Assembly (NCBI RefSeq): GCF_001401155.1
Contig: NZ_LJRO01000153.1
Location: forward strand, 265,949 to 329,948
Reading direction: 5' to 3'
Source: Pseudomonas tremae
GTDB lineage: Bacteria > Pseudomonadota > Gammaproteobacteria > Pseudomonadales > Pseudomonadaceae
Length of the DNA: 64,000 bases
Shown here: piece after piece, positions 25,724 through 34,290 of the stretch
How positions within the stretch are numbered: position 1 is the stretch's first letter
How the letters are laid out: every line of letters starts with the position of its first letter
Made by a program: the position numbers and the translations under genes
The notes under the pieces: generated by a model
Database searches by the model: none
What the model was told of the DNA's origin: nothing
What the model saw: only the letters and a program-made list of their open reading frames with translations

Positions 25724-26448
25724 CTGAATCGATACTGGTCACCGGCTCCAGCCGTGGCATCGGCCGCGCCATCGCCTTGCGTCTGGCACAGGCCGGCTAT
25801 GACCTGATCTTGCATTGCCGCACCGGGCGCAGTGAAGCCGAGGCCGTGCAGGCCGAAGTACTCGCCTTGGGACGTCAGGCACGGGTTCTGCAATTCGACG
25901 TCTCGGACCGCGCCGCCTGCAAGACGATTCTGGAAGAGGACGTGGAAACCCACGGTGCGTATTACGGCGTGGTGCTCAACGCCGGTCTGACCCGCGATGG
26001 CGCCTTTCCGGCACTCAGCGAGGACGACTGGGATCAGGTGCTGCGGACCAATCTGGACGGTTTCTACAATGTCCTGCATCCACTGACGATGCCGATGATT
26101 CGCCGTCGTGCTGCAGGCCGAATTGTGTGTATCACCTCGGTCTCGGGCCTGATCGGCAACCGTGGGCAGGTCAATTACAGCGCGTCGAAGGCAGGTCTGA
26201 TCGGCGCTGCCAAAGCACTGGCCATTGAACTGGGCAAGCGCAAGATTACCGTCAACTGCGTCGCACCGGGGCTGATCGACACAGCGATGCTCGACGAGAA
26301 CGTTCCCGTGGATGAACTGATGAAAATGATCCCGGCACAGCGCATGGGCACGCCCGAAGAAGTTGCTGGCGCTGTGAATTTTCTGATGTCGGCGGAAGCC
26401 AGTTACATTACCCGACAGGTGCTGGCCGTCAATGGAGGGTTGTGCTGA
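25720..26448 (+). CDS. 3-oxoacyl-ACP reductase (FabG-like, ApeQ-type)
   Basis: A 242-residue short-chain dehydrogenase. The cofactor motif TGSSRGIG lies at residues 8-15, NAG at 87-89, the catalytic serine at about S140/S142 and YSASK at Y153-K157. It reduces the beta-keto group in each polyene elongation cycle, using NADPH by family precedent. It starts inside the stop codon of the previous gene and its stop overlaps the next start by one base. Confidence 0.9.
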   Translation: MTESILVTGSSRGIGRAIALRLAQAGYDLILHCRTGRSEAEAVQAEVLALGRQARVLQFDVSDRAACKTILEEDVETHGAYYGVVLNAGLTRDGAFPALSEDDWDQVLRTNLDGFYNVLHPLTMPMIRRRAAGRIVCITSVSGLIGNRGQVNYSASKAGLIGAAKALAIELGKRKITVNCVAPGLIDTAMLDENVPVDELMKMIPAQRMGTPEEVAGAVNFLMSAEASYITRQVLAVNGGLC

Positions 26449-27674
26449 TGAAGCGTGTGGTGGTCACCGGTATGTCCGGCATTACCTCAGTGGGCAGCGA
26501 CTGGGCCACCATCAATGCGAGTTTCACGGCCAACCGCAGCGGCATTCGCCGGATGGACGAATGGGACCGTTTCATCGAGCTGAATACTCGCCTGGCTGCC
26601 CCCATCGACGATTTCGCCGTGCCTGCGCACTGGACGCGCAAGCAGTTGCGCAGCATGGGCCGTGTCTCGCGGCTGGCAGTGGGCGCCGCCGAACAGGCGC
26701 TGATCATCGCCGGGCTGCTGAATGACCCGATCATTCGCGACGGCCGCATGGGCACAGCCTGCGGCTCATCCACCGGCAGCACCGACGAGATCAAGGCCTT
26801 CGGCAACATGTTGATCAACTCGGTGGCGCTGGACCTGAATGCCAATTCGTATGTGCGCATGATGCCGCACACAACGGCGGCCAACATCAGTATCTTTTTC
26901 GGCCTGACCGGACGCCTGATCCCGACCTCCAGCGCCTGCACCAGCGGCAGCCAGGGCATCGGTTACGCCTACGAAGCGATCAAATTCGGGCGTTTGCCCT
27001 TAATGCTGGCAGGCGGTGCCGAAGAACTGTGCCCGACCGAAGCGATGGTGTTCGACGCACTGTACGCGACCAGCCTGAAGAACGATGCACCGCACACCAC
27101 GCCGCGTCCTTACGACAGCGGGCGCGATGGGCTAGTCATCGGTGAGGGCAGCGGCATGCTGGTGCTTGAAGAACTTGAACACGCCCAGGCACGCGGTGCG
27201 CCGATCTATGCCGAGGTAGTCGGCTTTGGCAGCAATGCCGACGGCGCTCACAGCACCCGGCCAGAACAAACCACCATGCGCCGCGCCATGGAGCTGGCCC
27301 TGGAAGATGCGGGCTTGCCGCCGGACGCCATCGGCTACGTCAACGGGCACGGCACGGCCACCGAACAAGGCGACATAGCCGAAACCCTGGCCACCAGCAG
27401 CCTGTTCGGCCCACGCATGCCGCTCAGTTCCCAGAAAAGCTTCCTCGGCCACACCTTGGGCGCATGCGGCGCACTCGAATCATGGTTCAGCATCGAAATG
27501 CTCAACAGCGACCGATATATCCACACCCTGAACCTGACTGACATTGACCCACAATGCGGGGAACTGGACTACATCGTCGGCGAACCCCGGAAGATGAGTA
27601 ACGAATACGTCATGAACAACAACTTTGCCTTTGGCGGAGTAAATACATCGTTGATCTTCAAGCGTTGGGGTTGA
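26448..27674 (+). CDS. Beta-ketoacyl-ACP synthase (ApeR-like)
   Basis: A 408-residue FabF-like ketosynthase with C164 in SSACTSGS, H301 in NGHGTATEQGD and H335 in FLGHTLGACG. It is the second complete ketosynthase of the operon and may perform the first condensation onto the aryl starter. The ATG at 26448 has a GGAGGG eight bases upstream; a GTG two codons earlier is less likely. It is the last gene of the operon. Confidence 0.88.
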   Translation: MKRVVVTGMSGITSVGSDWATINASFTANRSGIRRMDEWDRFIELNTRLAAPIDDFAVPAHWTRKQLRSMGRVSRLAVGAAEQALIIAGLLNDPIIRDGRMGTACGSSTGSTDEIKAFGNMLINSVALDLNANSYVRMMPHTTAANISIFFGLTGRLIPTSSACTSGSQGIGYAYEAIKFGRLPLMLAGGAEELCPTEAMVFDALYATSLKNDAPHTTPRPYDSGRDGLVIGEGSGMLVLEELEHAQARGAPIYAEVVGFGSNADGAHSTRPEQTTMRRAMELALEDAGLPPDAIGYVNGHGTATEQGDIAETLATSSLFGPRMPLSSQKSFLGHTLGACGALESWFSIEMLNSDRYIHTLNLTDIDPQCGELDYIVGEPRKMSNEYVMNNNFAFGGVNTSLIFKRWG

Positions 27675-27845
27675 GAGGTAGTCCATACGCAGAACAAGGT
27701 TTCTGCCCCCAAGGCGTGAGAGTTTCAGGAGATTAAGACCGCTACGATGGGCTGCAAAGGGGCCTTCGAACAGGTCTACGCTCCGCGCAGGACGAAGTTC
27801 TGGACGCCATGCAACCGATCTTGAGTCTGCGGGAGCGCACAGTTT

Positions 27846-27872
27846 TGTGACGCAGAGCGTGAGGAGCGATAG
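27846..27872. repeat. Shortened copy of the intergenic palindromic repeat, copy C
   Basis: The 27 bases starting TGTGACGCAGAGCGT and ending GAGGAGCGATAG match both ends of the 55-base unit at 9538 and 56339 but lack its middle 28 bases; the deletion joins two GAGCGT copies. It lies between the convergent last pigment gene and the LysR gene. The rest of the 208-base gap holds no gene. Confidence 0.7.
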
Positions 27873-27882
27873 GTGTTCTTCC

Positions 27883-28773
27883 TCAGGCTACGTTGCGCGT
27901 CAGCAGGTCGGTAAATGCCTTGGCCATCGGTGATTGTTCGTCCTTGCGCTGTACCAGCCATACCGCGCTGGTTGCGCCAGGGTCGAGGACGTTGCGGTAG
28001 ACCACGCCGTCAATGCGCATCCGCCGATAGGATGCAGGCAGCACCGTCACACCCAATCCGGCTGCGACCAGACCAATGATGGTCATGACTTCCCCCGCCT
28101 CCTGAGTGATAAGCGGGCTGAAACCCGCGGCGCGCGCCAGGCTCAGCACCTGCGCGTAGATGCCACTGCCATAGGTGCGCGGGAAGAACACGAACGGCTC
28201 GGCAGCCAGAGCCGCCATGTAGATCCCGTCCTCGGTACTCGCAGCCAGCGGATGGTCCGCGCGCATGATCGCCACCAGCGGCTCGTTCAGCAATTCGAAC
28301 ACCACCAGTGAGTCAGGCAATTCAAGTGGGCGCATGATGCCGACCTGAATGGTCTTGTCCTCAAGACCTGCGGCCACTTCCTGGCTGGTGATTTCGGTCA
28401 GGGTAAGGTGTACGTCGGGGTAGGCCTGACGAAACGCAAAGATTGCCTGTGGAATGCTGGAAGTAAACGGCGCCGAGGACGTAAAGCCGATCTTCAGCTC
28501 ACCGATTTCCCCCAGTTGCGCACGTCGCGCCACATCGGTGGCCTTGTCGACCTGAGCCAATACCAGACGTGCCTCTTCAAGAAACAGCCGCCCGGATTCA
28601 CTTAGTTCAACACGGCGGTTGGTGCGGTCGAACAGCCGCGTGCCGAGCTCTTGCTCCAGCGTCTGGATCTGCTGACTGAGCGGCGGTTGAGAGATCCCCA
28701 GCGCCTGCGCTGCACGGCCGAAATGCAGCTCTTCGGCAACCGCGATGAAGTAACGCAGATGGCGCAATTCCAT
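27883..28773 (-). CDS. LysR-type regulator (YnfL-like)
   Basis: A 296-residue LysR regulator. The helix-turn-helix covers residues 1-60 (MELRHLRYFIAVAEELHFGRAA and SQPPLSQQI), followed by a substrate-binding domain with LKIGFTSSAPF and EAGEVMTIIGLVAAGLGV. It resembles E. coli YnfL, as the divergent neighbour resembles YnfM, so the two probably form a regulator/transporter pair. The inducer is unknown. The 116-base divergent promoter region probably carries its operator. Confidence 0.87.
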   Translation of the reverse strand: MELRHLRYFIAVAEELHFGRAAQALGISQPPLSQQIQTLEQELGTRLFDRTNRRVELSESGRLFLEEARLVLAQVDKATDVARRAQLGEIGELKIGFTSSAPFTSSIPQAIFAFRQAYPDVHLTLTEITSQEVAAGLEDKTIQVGIMRPLELPDSLVVFELLNEPLVAIMRADHPLAASTEDGIYMAALAAEPFVFFPRTYGSGIYAQVLSLARAAGFSPLITQEAGEVMTIIGLVAAGLGVTVLPASYRRMRIDGVVYRNVLDPGATSAVWLVQRKDEQSPMAKAFTDLLTRNVA

Positions 28774-28821
28774 GCGACCCCCATTAAGTCGTTTTACCTA
28801 TCAAACAGGTCGAACAATATA

Positions 28822-28849
28822 TTGGATGGAATGATTAGCTAGCTATATG
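28822..28849 (+). promoter_or_regulatory. Putative promoter of the MFS transporter gene
   Basis: TTGGAT (28822-28827) and TATATG (28844-28849) are 16 bases apart in the AT-rich divergent region; a start near 28856 leaves a leader of about 34 bases. Only the spacing and element match support this. Confidence 0.35.
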
Positions 28850-28889
28850 ATTTTTTCATTGTCCGTCCAATAGTGCCCAGAGGTCCCCC

Positions 28890-30146
28890 TTGAATCCTGC
28901 CGTGGCCCCGCCCGTAACAGCCCAGAACACATCCGCTGAAACGTCTGGCGACACCTACATCGAAAAGAACACGCCGCTTTTCAAACGCACTGCACTGGCG
29001 CTGTTCGCTGGCGGATTTTCTACCTTCACCCTGTTGTATTGCGTCCAGCCGATGATGCCGACGCTGTCCGGCGAGTTCTCGTTATCAGCCGCTCAGAGCA
29101 GTCTGATCCTTTCGGTTGCCACGGCAATGCTCGCGATCGGCCTGCTGATTACCGGGCCGATATCCGACCGGCTCGGGCGCAAGTCGGTGATGGTCATGGC
29201 GCTGTTCTGCGCATCGCTGTTCACCATCGCCAGTGCGTTGATGCCAAGCTGGGAAGGTGTTCTTGTGACCCGCGCATTGGTCGGTCTGTCGCTGAGCGGT
29301 CTCGCGGCCGTAGCGATGACCTACCTGAGCGAGGAAATACACCCCACGCATCTGGGCCTGGCGATGGGACTGTACATCGGCGGCAGCGCAGTCGGCGGCA
29401 TGAGCGGTCGATTGATCGTCGGCGTCCTGATTGACTACGTGAGCTGGCATGCAGCGATGCTGGTGGTCGGCGGGCTGGCCCTGATCGCAGCGGTGGTGTT
29501 CTGGAAAATCCTCCCGGAATCGCGCAATTTCCGCCCCCGTTCGTTGCACCCGCGCAGCCTGCTGGACGGCTTTGTGGTGCAGTTTAGAGACGCTGGGTTG
29601 CCGCTGCTGTTTCTGATCGGCTTTCTGCTGATGGGCGCCTTCGTCACGCTGTTCAACTACATCGCATACCGCTTTCTGAGCGCACCCTACAACCTGAGCC
29701 AGGCCGTGGTCGGGGTATTTTCCGTGGTGTATCTGTCGGGCATCTACAGCTCGGCGAAGATTGGCTCACTGGCCGACCGACTGGGCCGCCGACAAGTGCT
29801 GTGGGCCGTAATCGTGATGATGCTGGCGGGCCTGTTATTGACTCTGTTCACACCACTGCCCTTGGTAATAATCGGCGTGCTGATCTTCACCTTCGGCTTT
29901 TTCGGCGCGCACTCGGTGGCCAGCAGCTGGGTGGGCCGCAGGGCCACCACGGCCAGAGGCCAGGCCGCTTCACTCTACCTGTTCTGCTACTACGCCGGCT
30001 CCAGCGTGGCCGGAACCGGCGGCGGAGTGTTCTGGCACTACGCGGGGTGGAACGGTATCGGGCTATTTATCGGCGTACTGCTGTTGATAGCGCTGGGGGT
30101 TGCGTTGAGGCTGGCGCGGCTGCAACCGCTGGGTGCCAAGGTCTAA
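28890..30146 (+). CDS. MFS transporter (YnfM-like)
   Basis: A 418-residue major facilitator protein with about 12 predicted membrane spans. The signature GPISDRLGRKSVMV sits in the loop between spans 2 and 3, and MTYLSEEIHP and GGMSGRLI are shared with E. coli YnfM. The start is TTG at 28890 with AGAGGT about 5 bases upstream; no ATG occurs before the conserved region. It is a probable proton-coupled exporter of unknown substrate, controlled by the divergent LysR gene. Confidence 0.85.
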   Translation: MNPAVAPPVTAQNTSAETSGDTYIEKNTPLFKRTALALFAGGFSTFTLLYCVQPMMPTLSGEFSLSAAQSSLILSVATAMLAIGLLITGPISDRLGRKSVMVMALFCASLFTIASALMPSWEGVLVTRALVGLSLSGLAAVAMTYLSEEIHPTHLGLAMGLYIGGSAVGGMSGRLIVGVLIDYVSWHAAMLVVGGLALIAAVVFWKILPESRNFRPRSLHPRSLLDGFVVQFRDAGLPLLFLIGFLLMGAFVTLFNYIAYRFLSAPYNLSQAVVGVFSVVYLSGIYSSAKIGSLADRLGRRQVLWAVIVMMLAGLLLTLFTPLPLVIIGVLIFTFGFFGAHSVASSWVGRRATTARGQAASLYLFCYYAGSSVAGTGGGVFWHYAGWNGIGLFIGVLLLIALGVALRLARLQPLGAKV

Positions 30147-30533
30147 CGACCTGTTTGACAGCCCACCACAAAAGCAGACTTCTCATGTTGCCATTGCGGC
30201 AGAGAGATAGCCCTTGATGAAAACTATTGGCCGTTGACAAACCATCCTGGAAACCATGGCCAGGAAAGACGCGATGTAAGCCCTTGGGGCTGTTACTGGA
30301 AACATCGAATAAGAAAATTATTTTCACATATTTTTTTATATCCAGTTTTCGTGTAATTTATTTTCATCACGAAAACAGAGATAACAATAATGAATACCTG
30401 TGATCGCCCTGAAACCTGCCTGTATTCTTTACCAGCGTCATCCCTGCCGAGTACTCCCGGGCTGCCTCCTGGCTGACGGTTTCCGCCGTTGCTGTTGCGC
30501 CCTCGCCTACCTACTTTGCAAGGAACCGCTGCT
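30147..30533. other. Intergenic control region before the D-aminoacylase operon
   Basis: These 387 bases contain no convincing gene. The left half has a weak hairpin (TCCTGG/CCAGGA near 30243-30264) that could end the MFS transcript. The section 30300-30400 is strikingly AT-rich and carries palindromes described separately, probably the promoter and operators of the downstream permease gene. Confidence 0.55.
30313..30376. promoter_or_regulatory. Candidate RpiR-type operators upstream of the GntP permease gene
   Basis: Two related sites lie in an AT-rich stretch. GAAAATTATTTTC at 30313-30325 is a perfect palindrome, and GTTTTCGTG/CACGAAAAC is a 9-base inverted repeat at 30345-30353 and 30368-30376. 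TTATTTTCA occurs in both sites, at 30318 and 30358, exactly 40 bases apart. RpiR-family regulators often bind such AT-rich palindromes, and an RpiR gene is encoded two genes downstream. Confidence 0.45.
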
Positions 30534-31883
30534 ATGTCGCCGTCACCCGGTATTTCGCTGTTGGTCTACGCTGCTGTCGCAATCATTGCCTTGATCGTGC
30601 TGATCGCGCGTTATCGCCTTAACCCTTTTATCGTGATTACCCTTGTTTCAGTCGGTCTGGCGCTGGTTGCCGGGATGCCGGCCAGTGGCGTGGTCGCCTC
30701 TTATGAAGCAGGGGTCGGCAAAACGCTGGGGCATATCGCGCTGGTCGTGGCGCTGGGTACCATGCTGGGCAAGATGATGGCCGAATCCGGCGGTGCCGAG
30801 CAGGTGGCTCGCACCCTGATTGACCGCTTTGGTGAACGCAATGCGCATTGGGCCATGGTCTGCATCGCTTTCCTGGTGGGCCTGCCGCTATTTTTCGAAG
30901 TCGGTTTTGTGTTGCTGGTGCCCATCGCCTTCACCGTAGCCCGCCGCGTCGGGGTGTCGATTCTGATGGTCGGCCTGCCGATGGTCGCCGGTCTGTCGGT
31001 CGTACACGCACTCGTGCCGCCCCACCCCGCAGCGATGCTGGCCGTTCAGGCTTATCAGGCCTCGGTCGGGCAGACGCTGTTCTATGCCATTCTGATCGGC
31101 ATACCCACCGCCATCATCGCAGGCCCGGTATACGCCAGATTCATTGTGCCGCGCATTCATTTGCCGACTGAAAACCCGATGGCGAAGCAATTCCTCGACC
31201 GCGAACCTCGGGCAAAACTGCCCAGCTTCGGCCTGACCATGACGACCATCCTGCTGCCAGTGCTGCTGATGTTACTGGGCGGTTGGGCCAACCTGATCAG
31301 CACGCCGGGCAGCGCCTTCAATGGTTTTCTGCTGTTCATCGGCAACTCGGTGATCGCACTGCTGCTGGCCACTCTGCTGAGTTTCTGGACGCTGGGCATC
31401 GCTCAGGGTTTCAACCGTGACTCGATCCTGAAGTTCACCAATGAGTGCCTGGCACCTACCGCCAGCATCACTTTGCTGGTCGGCGCCGGTGGCGGTTTGA
31501 ACCGTATTCTGGTCGACAGCGGTGTGACTCATCAGATCGTTGGCCTGGCGCAGGACTTTCATCTGTCGCCCTTGCTGATGGGCTGGTTGTTCGCAGCACT
31601 AATGCGTGTGGCGACGGGCTCGGCGACGGTGGCGATGACCACCGCATCGGGGATCGTTGCGCCTGTGGCAATGGGCCTGGGTTACCCACATCCCGAGTTG
31701 CTGGTGCTGGCGACGGGCGCAGGCTCGGTGATCTTTTCCCACGTCAACGACGGCGGTTTCTGGCTTATCAAAGAGTACTTCAACATGACCGTAGCGCAAA
31801 CATTCAAGACCTGGACGGTACTGGAGACGCTGATTTCCATCATCGCCTTTGCCTTTACCCTGGGCCTGGCACAGGTGCTCTGA
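30534..31883 (+). CDS. GntP-family permease
   Basis: A 449-residue permease of the gluconate:proton symporter family, with about 12-14 hydrophobic spans. Family motifs include GLPLFFEVGFVLLVPI, HALVPPHPAAM and the C-terminal MRVATGSATVAMTTASG. GntP relatives also carry D-serine and other hydroxy or amino acids, so with the D-aminoacylase two genes downstream a D-amino acid derivative is the probable substrate. The ATG at 30534 follows AAGGAACC. The next gene begins immediately after the stop. Confidence 0.85.
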   Translation: MSPSPGISLLVYAAVAIIALIVLIARYRLNPFIVITLVSVGLALVAGMPASGVVASYEAGVGKTLGHIALVVALGTMLGKMMAESGGAEQVARTLIDRFGERNAHWAMVCIAFLVGLPLFFEVGFVLLVPIAFTVARRVGVSILMVGLPMVAGLSVVHALVPPHPAAMLAVQAYQASVGQTLFYAILIGIPTAIIAGPVYARFIVPRIHLPTENPMAKQFLDREPRAKLPSFGLTMTTILLPVLLMLLGGWANLISTPGSAFNGFLLFIGNSVIALLLATLLSFWTLGIAQGFNRDSILKFTNECLAPTASITLLVGAGGGLNRILVDSGVTHQIVGLAQDFHLSPLLMGWLFAALMRVATGSATVAMTTASGIVAPVAMGLGYPHPELLVLATGAGSVIFSHVNDGGFWLIKEYFNMTVAQTFKTWTVLETLISIIAFAFTLGLAQVL

Positions 31884-32744
31884 GTGGACATTCTGTACCA
31901 GATACGTGCCCGCCAGGATTCACTCAGCGCGGGTGAAAGCCGGATCGCCAAGCTGGTGCTCAGCGATATCGCCTTTGCTGCAAGTGCCAGCCTGGATGAG
32001 CTGGCCAGCCGCGCCGAAGTCAGCAGCGCCACGCTGTCGCGCTTCGCCCGCAGCATTGGTTGCCGTGACCTGCGCGACCTGCGTCTGCAACTCGCCCAGG
32101 CCAGCGGCGTTGGCAGCCGCTTTCTGCACCCGGAACAGGCTCCGGAGCAGTCGGCTTTTTTCACTCAGATTGTCGGCGACATTGAAGACACACTGCGTCG
32201 GCACCTCGCCGGGTTTGATGCATCGCGCTTTGCGGCAGCGGTAGCGTGTGTCGCCGATGCGCGGATGATTCATACGTTCGGCGTGGGCGGCTGCTCAAGC
32301 CTGTGCAGCGAAGAACTGCAAACCCGGCTGGTGCGTCTGGGCTACCCGGTGGCTGCCTGCCGCGACCCGGTAATGATGCGCATGATAGCCGCCACGCTTG
32401 GTCCGCAGCACAGCTTGATTGTCTGTTCGCTCAGCGGCCGCACGCCAGAGCTGCTCGACGCGGTTAGCCTGGCGCGCAGCTATGGCGCACGCGTGCTGGC
32501 CATCACCTTGCCTGACTCGCCCTTGGCGCAACTGGCAGAGGTGGTATTGCCGCTGCAGATTGCCGAAACCAATTTCATCTATAAACCCACCGCAGCGCGC
32601 TACGGCATGCTGCTGACAATCGATGTGCTCGCCACTGAACTGGCGTTGCTGAGCCCTGAAGAAAATCAGGAGCGGCTGCGCCGGATCAAGCTTGCACTGG
32701 ATGAATACCGAGGCGGCGAAGACGGCTTGCCGCTGGGAGACTGA
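31884..32744 (+). CDS. RpiR/MurR-family transcriptional regulator
   Basis: A 286-residue regulator with an N-terminal RpiR helix-turn-helix (about residues 1-75, AGESRIAKLVLSD and SSATLSRFARSIGCRDLRDL) and a C-terminal SIS sugar-phosphate-binding domain (about 125-255, HTFGVGGCSSLCSEELQTRL and VCSLSGRTPELLDA). It begins with GTG directly after the permease stop. It probably controls the permease-regulator-deacylase operon in response to a metabolite. Confidence 0.87.
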   Translation: MDILYQIRARQDSLSAGESRIAKLVLSDIAFAASASLDELASRAEVSSATLSRFARSIGCRDLRDLRLQLAQASGVGSRFLHPEQAPEQSAFFTQIVGDIEDTLRRHLAGFDASRFAAAVACVADARMIHTFGVGGCSSLCSEELQTRLVRLGYPVAACRDPVMMRMIAATLGPQHSLIVCSLSGRTPELLDAVSLARSYGARVLAITLPDSPLAQLAEVVLPLQIAETNFIYKPTAARYGMLLTIDVLATELALLSPEENQERLRRIKLALDEYRGGEDGLPLGD

Positions 32745-32747
32745 ACC

Positions 32748-34223
32748 ATGCTTTATGACCTGATCATTCGCGACGTGCTGGTCATCGACGGCAGTGACAC
32801 GCCCGGCATGCGCGCCGATGTGGCAATCAGCGATGGACGCATCCAGCGCATCGGCAACCTGAACGGTGCCAGCGCGCGCGAAGAAGTCCATGCTGCGGGT
32901 CGTGTGCTGGCCCCCGGTTTTATCGATGTCCACACCCATGACGACACGGTGGTCATTCGCAAACCGGACATGCTGCCCAAGATCAGTCAGGGCGTGACGA
33001 CGGTTATCGTAGGCAACTGCGGAATCAGCGCATCACCTGTCTCGCTACGCGGTGATCCGCCCGACCCGATGAACTTGTTGGGCAACGCGCGTGCCTTTGT
33101 CTACCCGCGTTTCGCCGATTACCGCGCAGCTGTGGACAACGCACGGCCTGCCGTCAACGTAGCTGCGCTGATTGGCCATACGGCATTGCGCAGCAATCAC
33201 ATGGACGACTTGTTGCGCAGCGCCAGCGCGGAAGAAATCACCGCGATGCGCAAACAGTTGCGTGACAGTCTGGAAGAAGGCGCGTTGGGTTTGTCGACCG
33301 GACTTGCCTACGCTTCGGCCTTTGCTGCCGAAACCAGTGAAGTCAAACAGCTGGCTGAAGAGCTGACAGCCTTTGGCGCTGTTTACACCACGCATTTGCG
33401 CAGCGAATTCGAGCCGGTGCTGGAAGCGATGGCCGAGGCGTTCGATATAGGCCGCCATGCACGCTCGCCGGTGGTCATTTCCCACATGAAATGCGCTGGC
33501 GCAGGTAACTGGGGCCGCAGCCCGCAATTGCTGGCTGCGCTGGAAAAAGCCGCAGAGAACCATCCGGTTGGCTGCGACTGTTATCCCTATGCGGCCAGTT
33601 CCTCGACGCTGGACCTCAAACAGGTCACCGATGCTTTCCGTATCACCATTACCTGGTCAACGCCGCACCCGGACCAAGGCGGTCGGGACCTGCAGGACAT
33701 TGCCGCCGACTGGGAGCTGTCATTGATGGACACCGCGCGCAAGTTACAGCCTGCAGGGGCGGTTTATTACGGAATGGATGAGGGGGACGTCGAACGCATT
33801 CTGTCTCATCCGCTGTCGATGATCGGCTCCGACGGCCTTCCAGAAGACCCGTTTCCACATCCTCGCCTATGGGGCGCGTTCCCGCGCGTGCTCGGCCATT
33901 TCAGCCGGGACAAAGGCCTGTTTGCGCTGCACACCGCCGTACACAAAATGACCGGTCTTTCGGCGGCGCGCTTTGCCTTGCACGAGCGTGGCTTGATCCG
34001 GGAGGGTTATTGGGCGGATCTGGTGTTGTTCAACCCGCAAACCGTGCGCGACATCGCGGATTTCAAAGACCCTCAGCGAGCGGCACAAGGCATTGACGGC
34101 GTCTGGGTAAACGGCCGGTTGAGCTATGCCGACGGCAAACCGCAAGGGCAGCGACAAGGCAGGTTCCTGCCGCGCAATGGTTCATTGGTGGATGGCTTCG
34201 CGGGTGCAAAAACGCCGACTTGA
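32748..34223 (+). CDS. D-aminoacylase (N-acyl-D-amino-acid deacylase)
   Basis: A 491-residue amidohydrolase of the D-aminoacylase family, which releases D-amino acids from their N-acyl forms. Metal-site residues known in Alcaligenes D-aminoacylase have counterparts here: H62 and H64 in DVHTHDD, C91 in GNCG, H216 in TTHLRSE, H246 in VISHMKC and the aspartate of GSDGLPEDP. It starts four bases after the regulator gene. Its 3' end overlaps the terminator of the convergent hemE. Confidence 0.87.
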   Translation: MLYDLIIRDVLVIDGSDTPGMRADVAISDGRIQRIGNLNGASAREEVHAAGRVLAPGFIDVHTHDDTVVIRKPDMLPKISQGVTTVIVGNCGISASPVSLRGDPPDPMNLLGNARAFVYPRFADYRAAVDNARPAVNVAALIGHTALRSNHMDDLLRSASAEEITAMRKQLRDSLEEGALGLSTGLAYASAFAAETSEVKQLAEELTAFGAVYTTHLRSEFEPVLEAMAEAFDIGRHARSPVVISHMKCAGAGNWGRSPQLLAALEKAAENHPVGCDCYPYAASSSTLDLKQVTDAFRITITWSTPHPDQGGRDLQDIAADWELSLMDTARKLQPAGAVYYGMDEGDVERILSHPLSMIGSDGLPEDPFPHPRLWGAFPRVLGHFSRDKGLFALHTAVHKMTGLSAARFALHERGLIREGYWADLVLFNPQTVRDIADFKDPQRAAQGIDGVWVNGRLSYADGKPQGQRQGRFLPRNGSLVDGFAGAKTPT

Positions 34224-34232
34224 TCGTCGGCG
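34208..34232 (-). terminator. Rho-independent terminator of hemE
   Basis: CGCCGAC and GTCGGCG form a 7-base stem around six bases (34213-34232). On the reverse strand the stem is followed by TTTTT. It lies about 58 bases after the hemE stop and overlaps the last codons of the convergent D-aminoacylase gene. Confidence 0.75.
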
Positions 34233-34290
34233 CTGAAGAGGATCGATGTGTATTGGCGTCTTGGTGTATAGACACATCGGCAACACGTGG

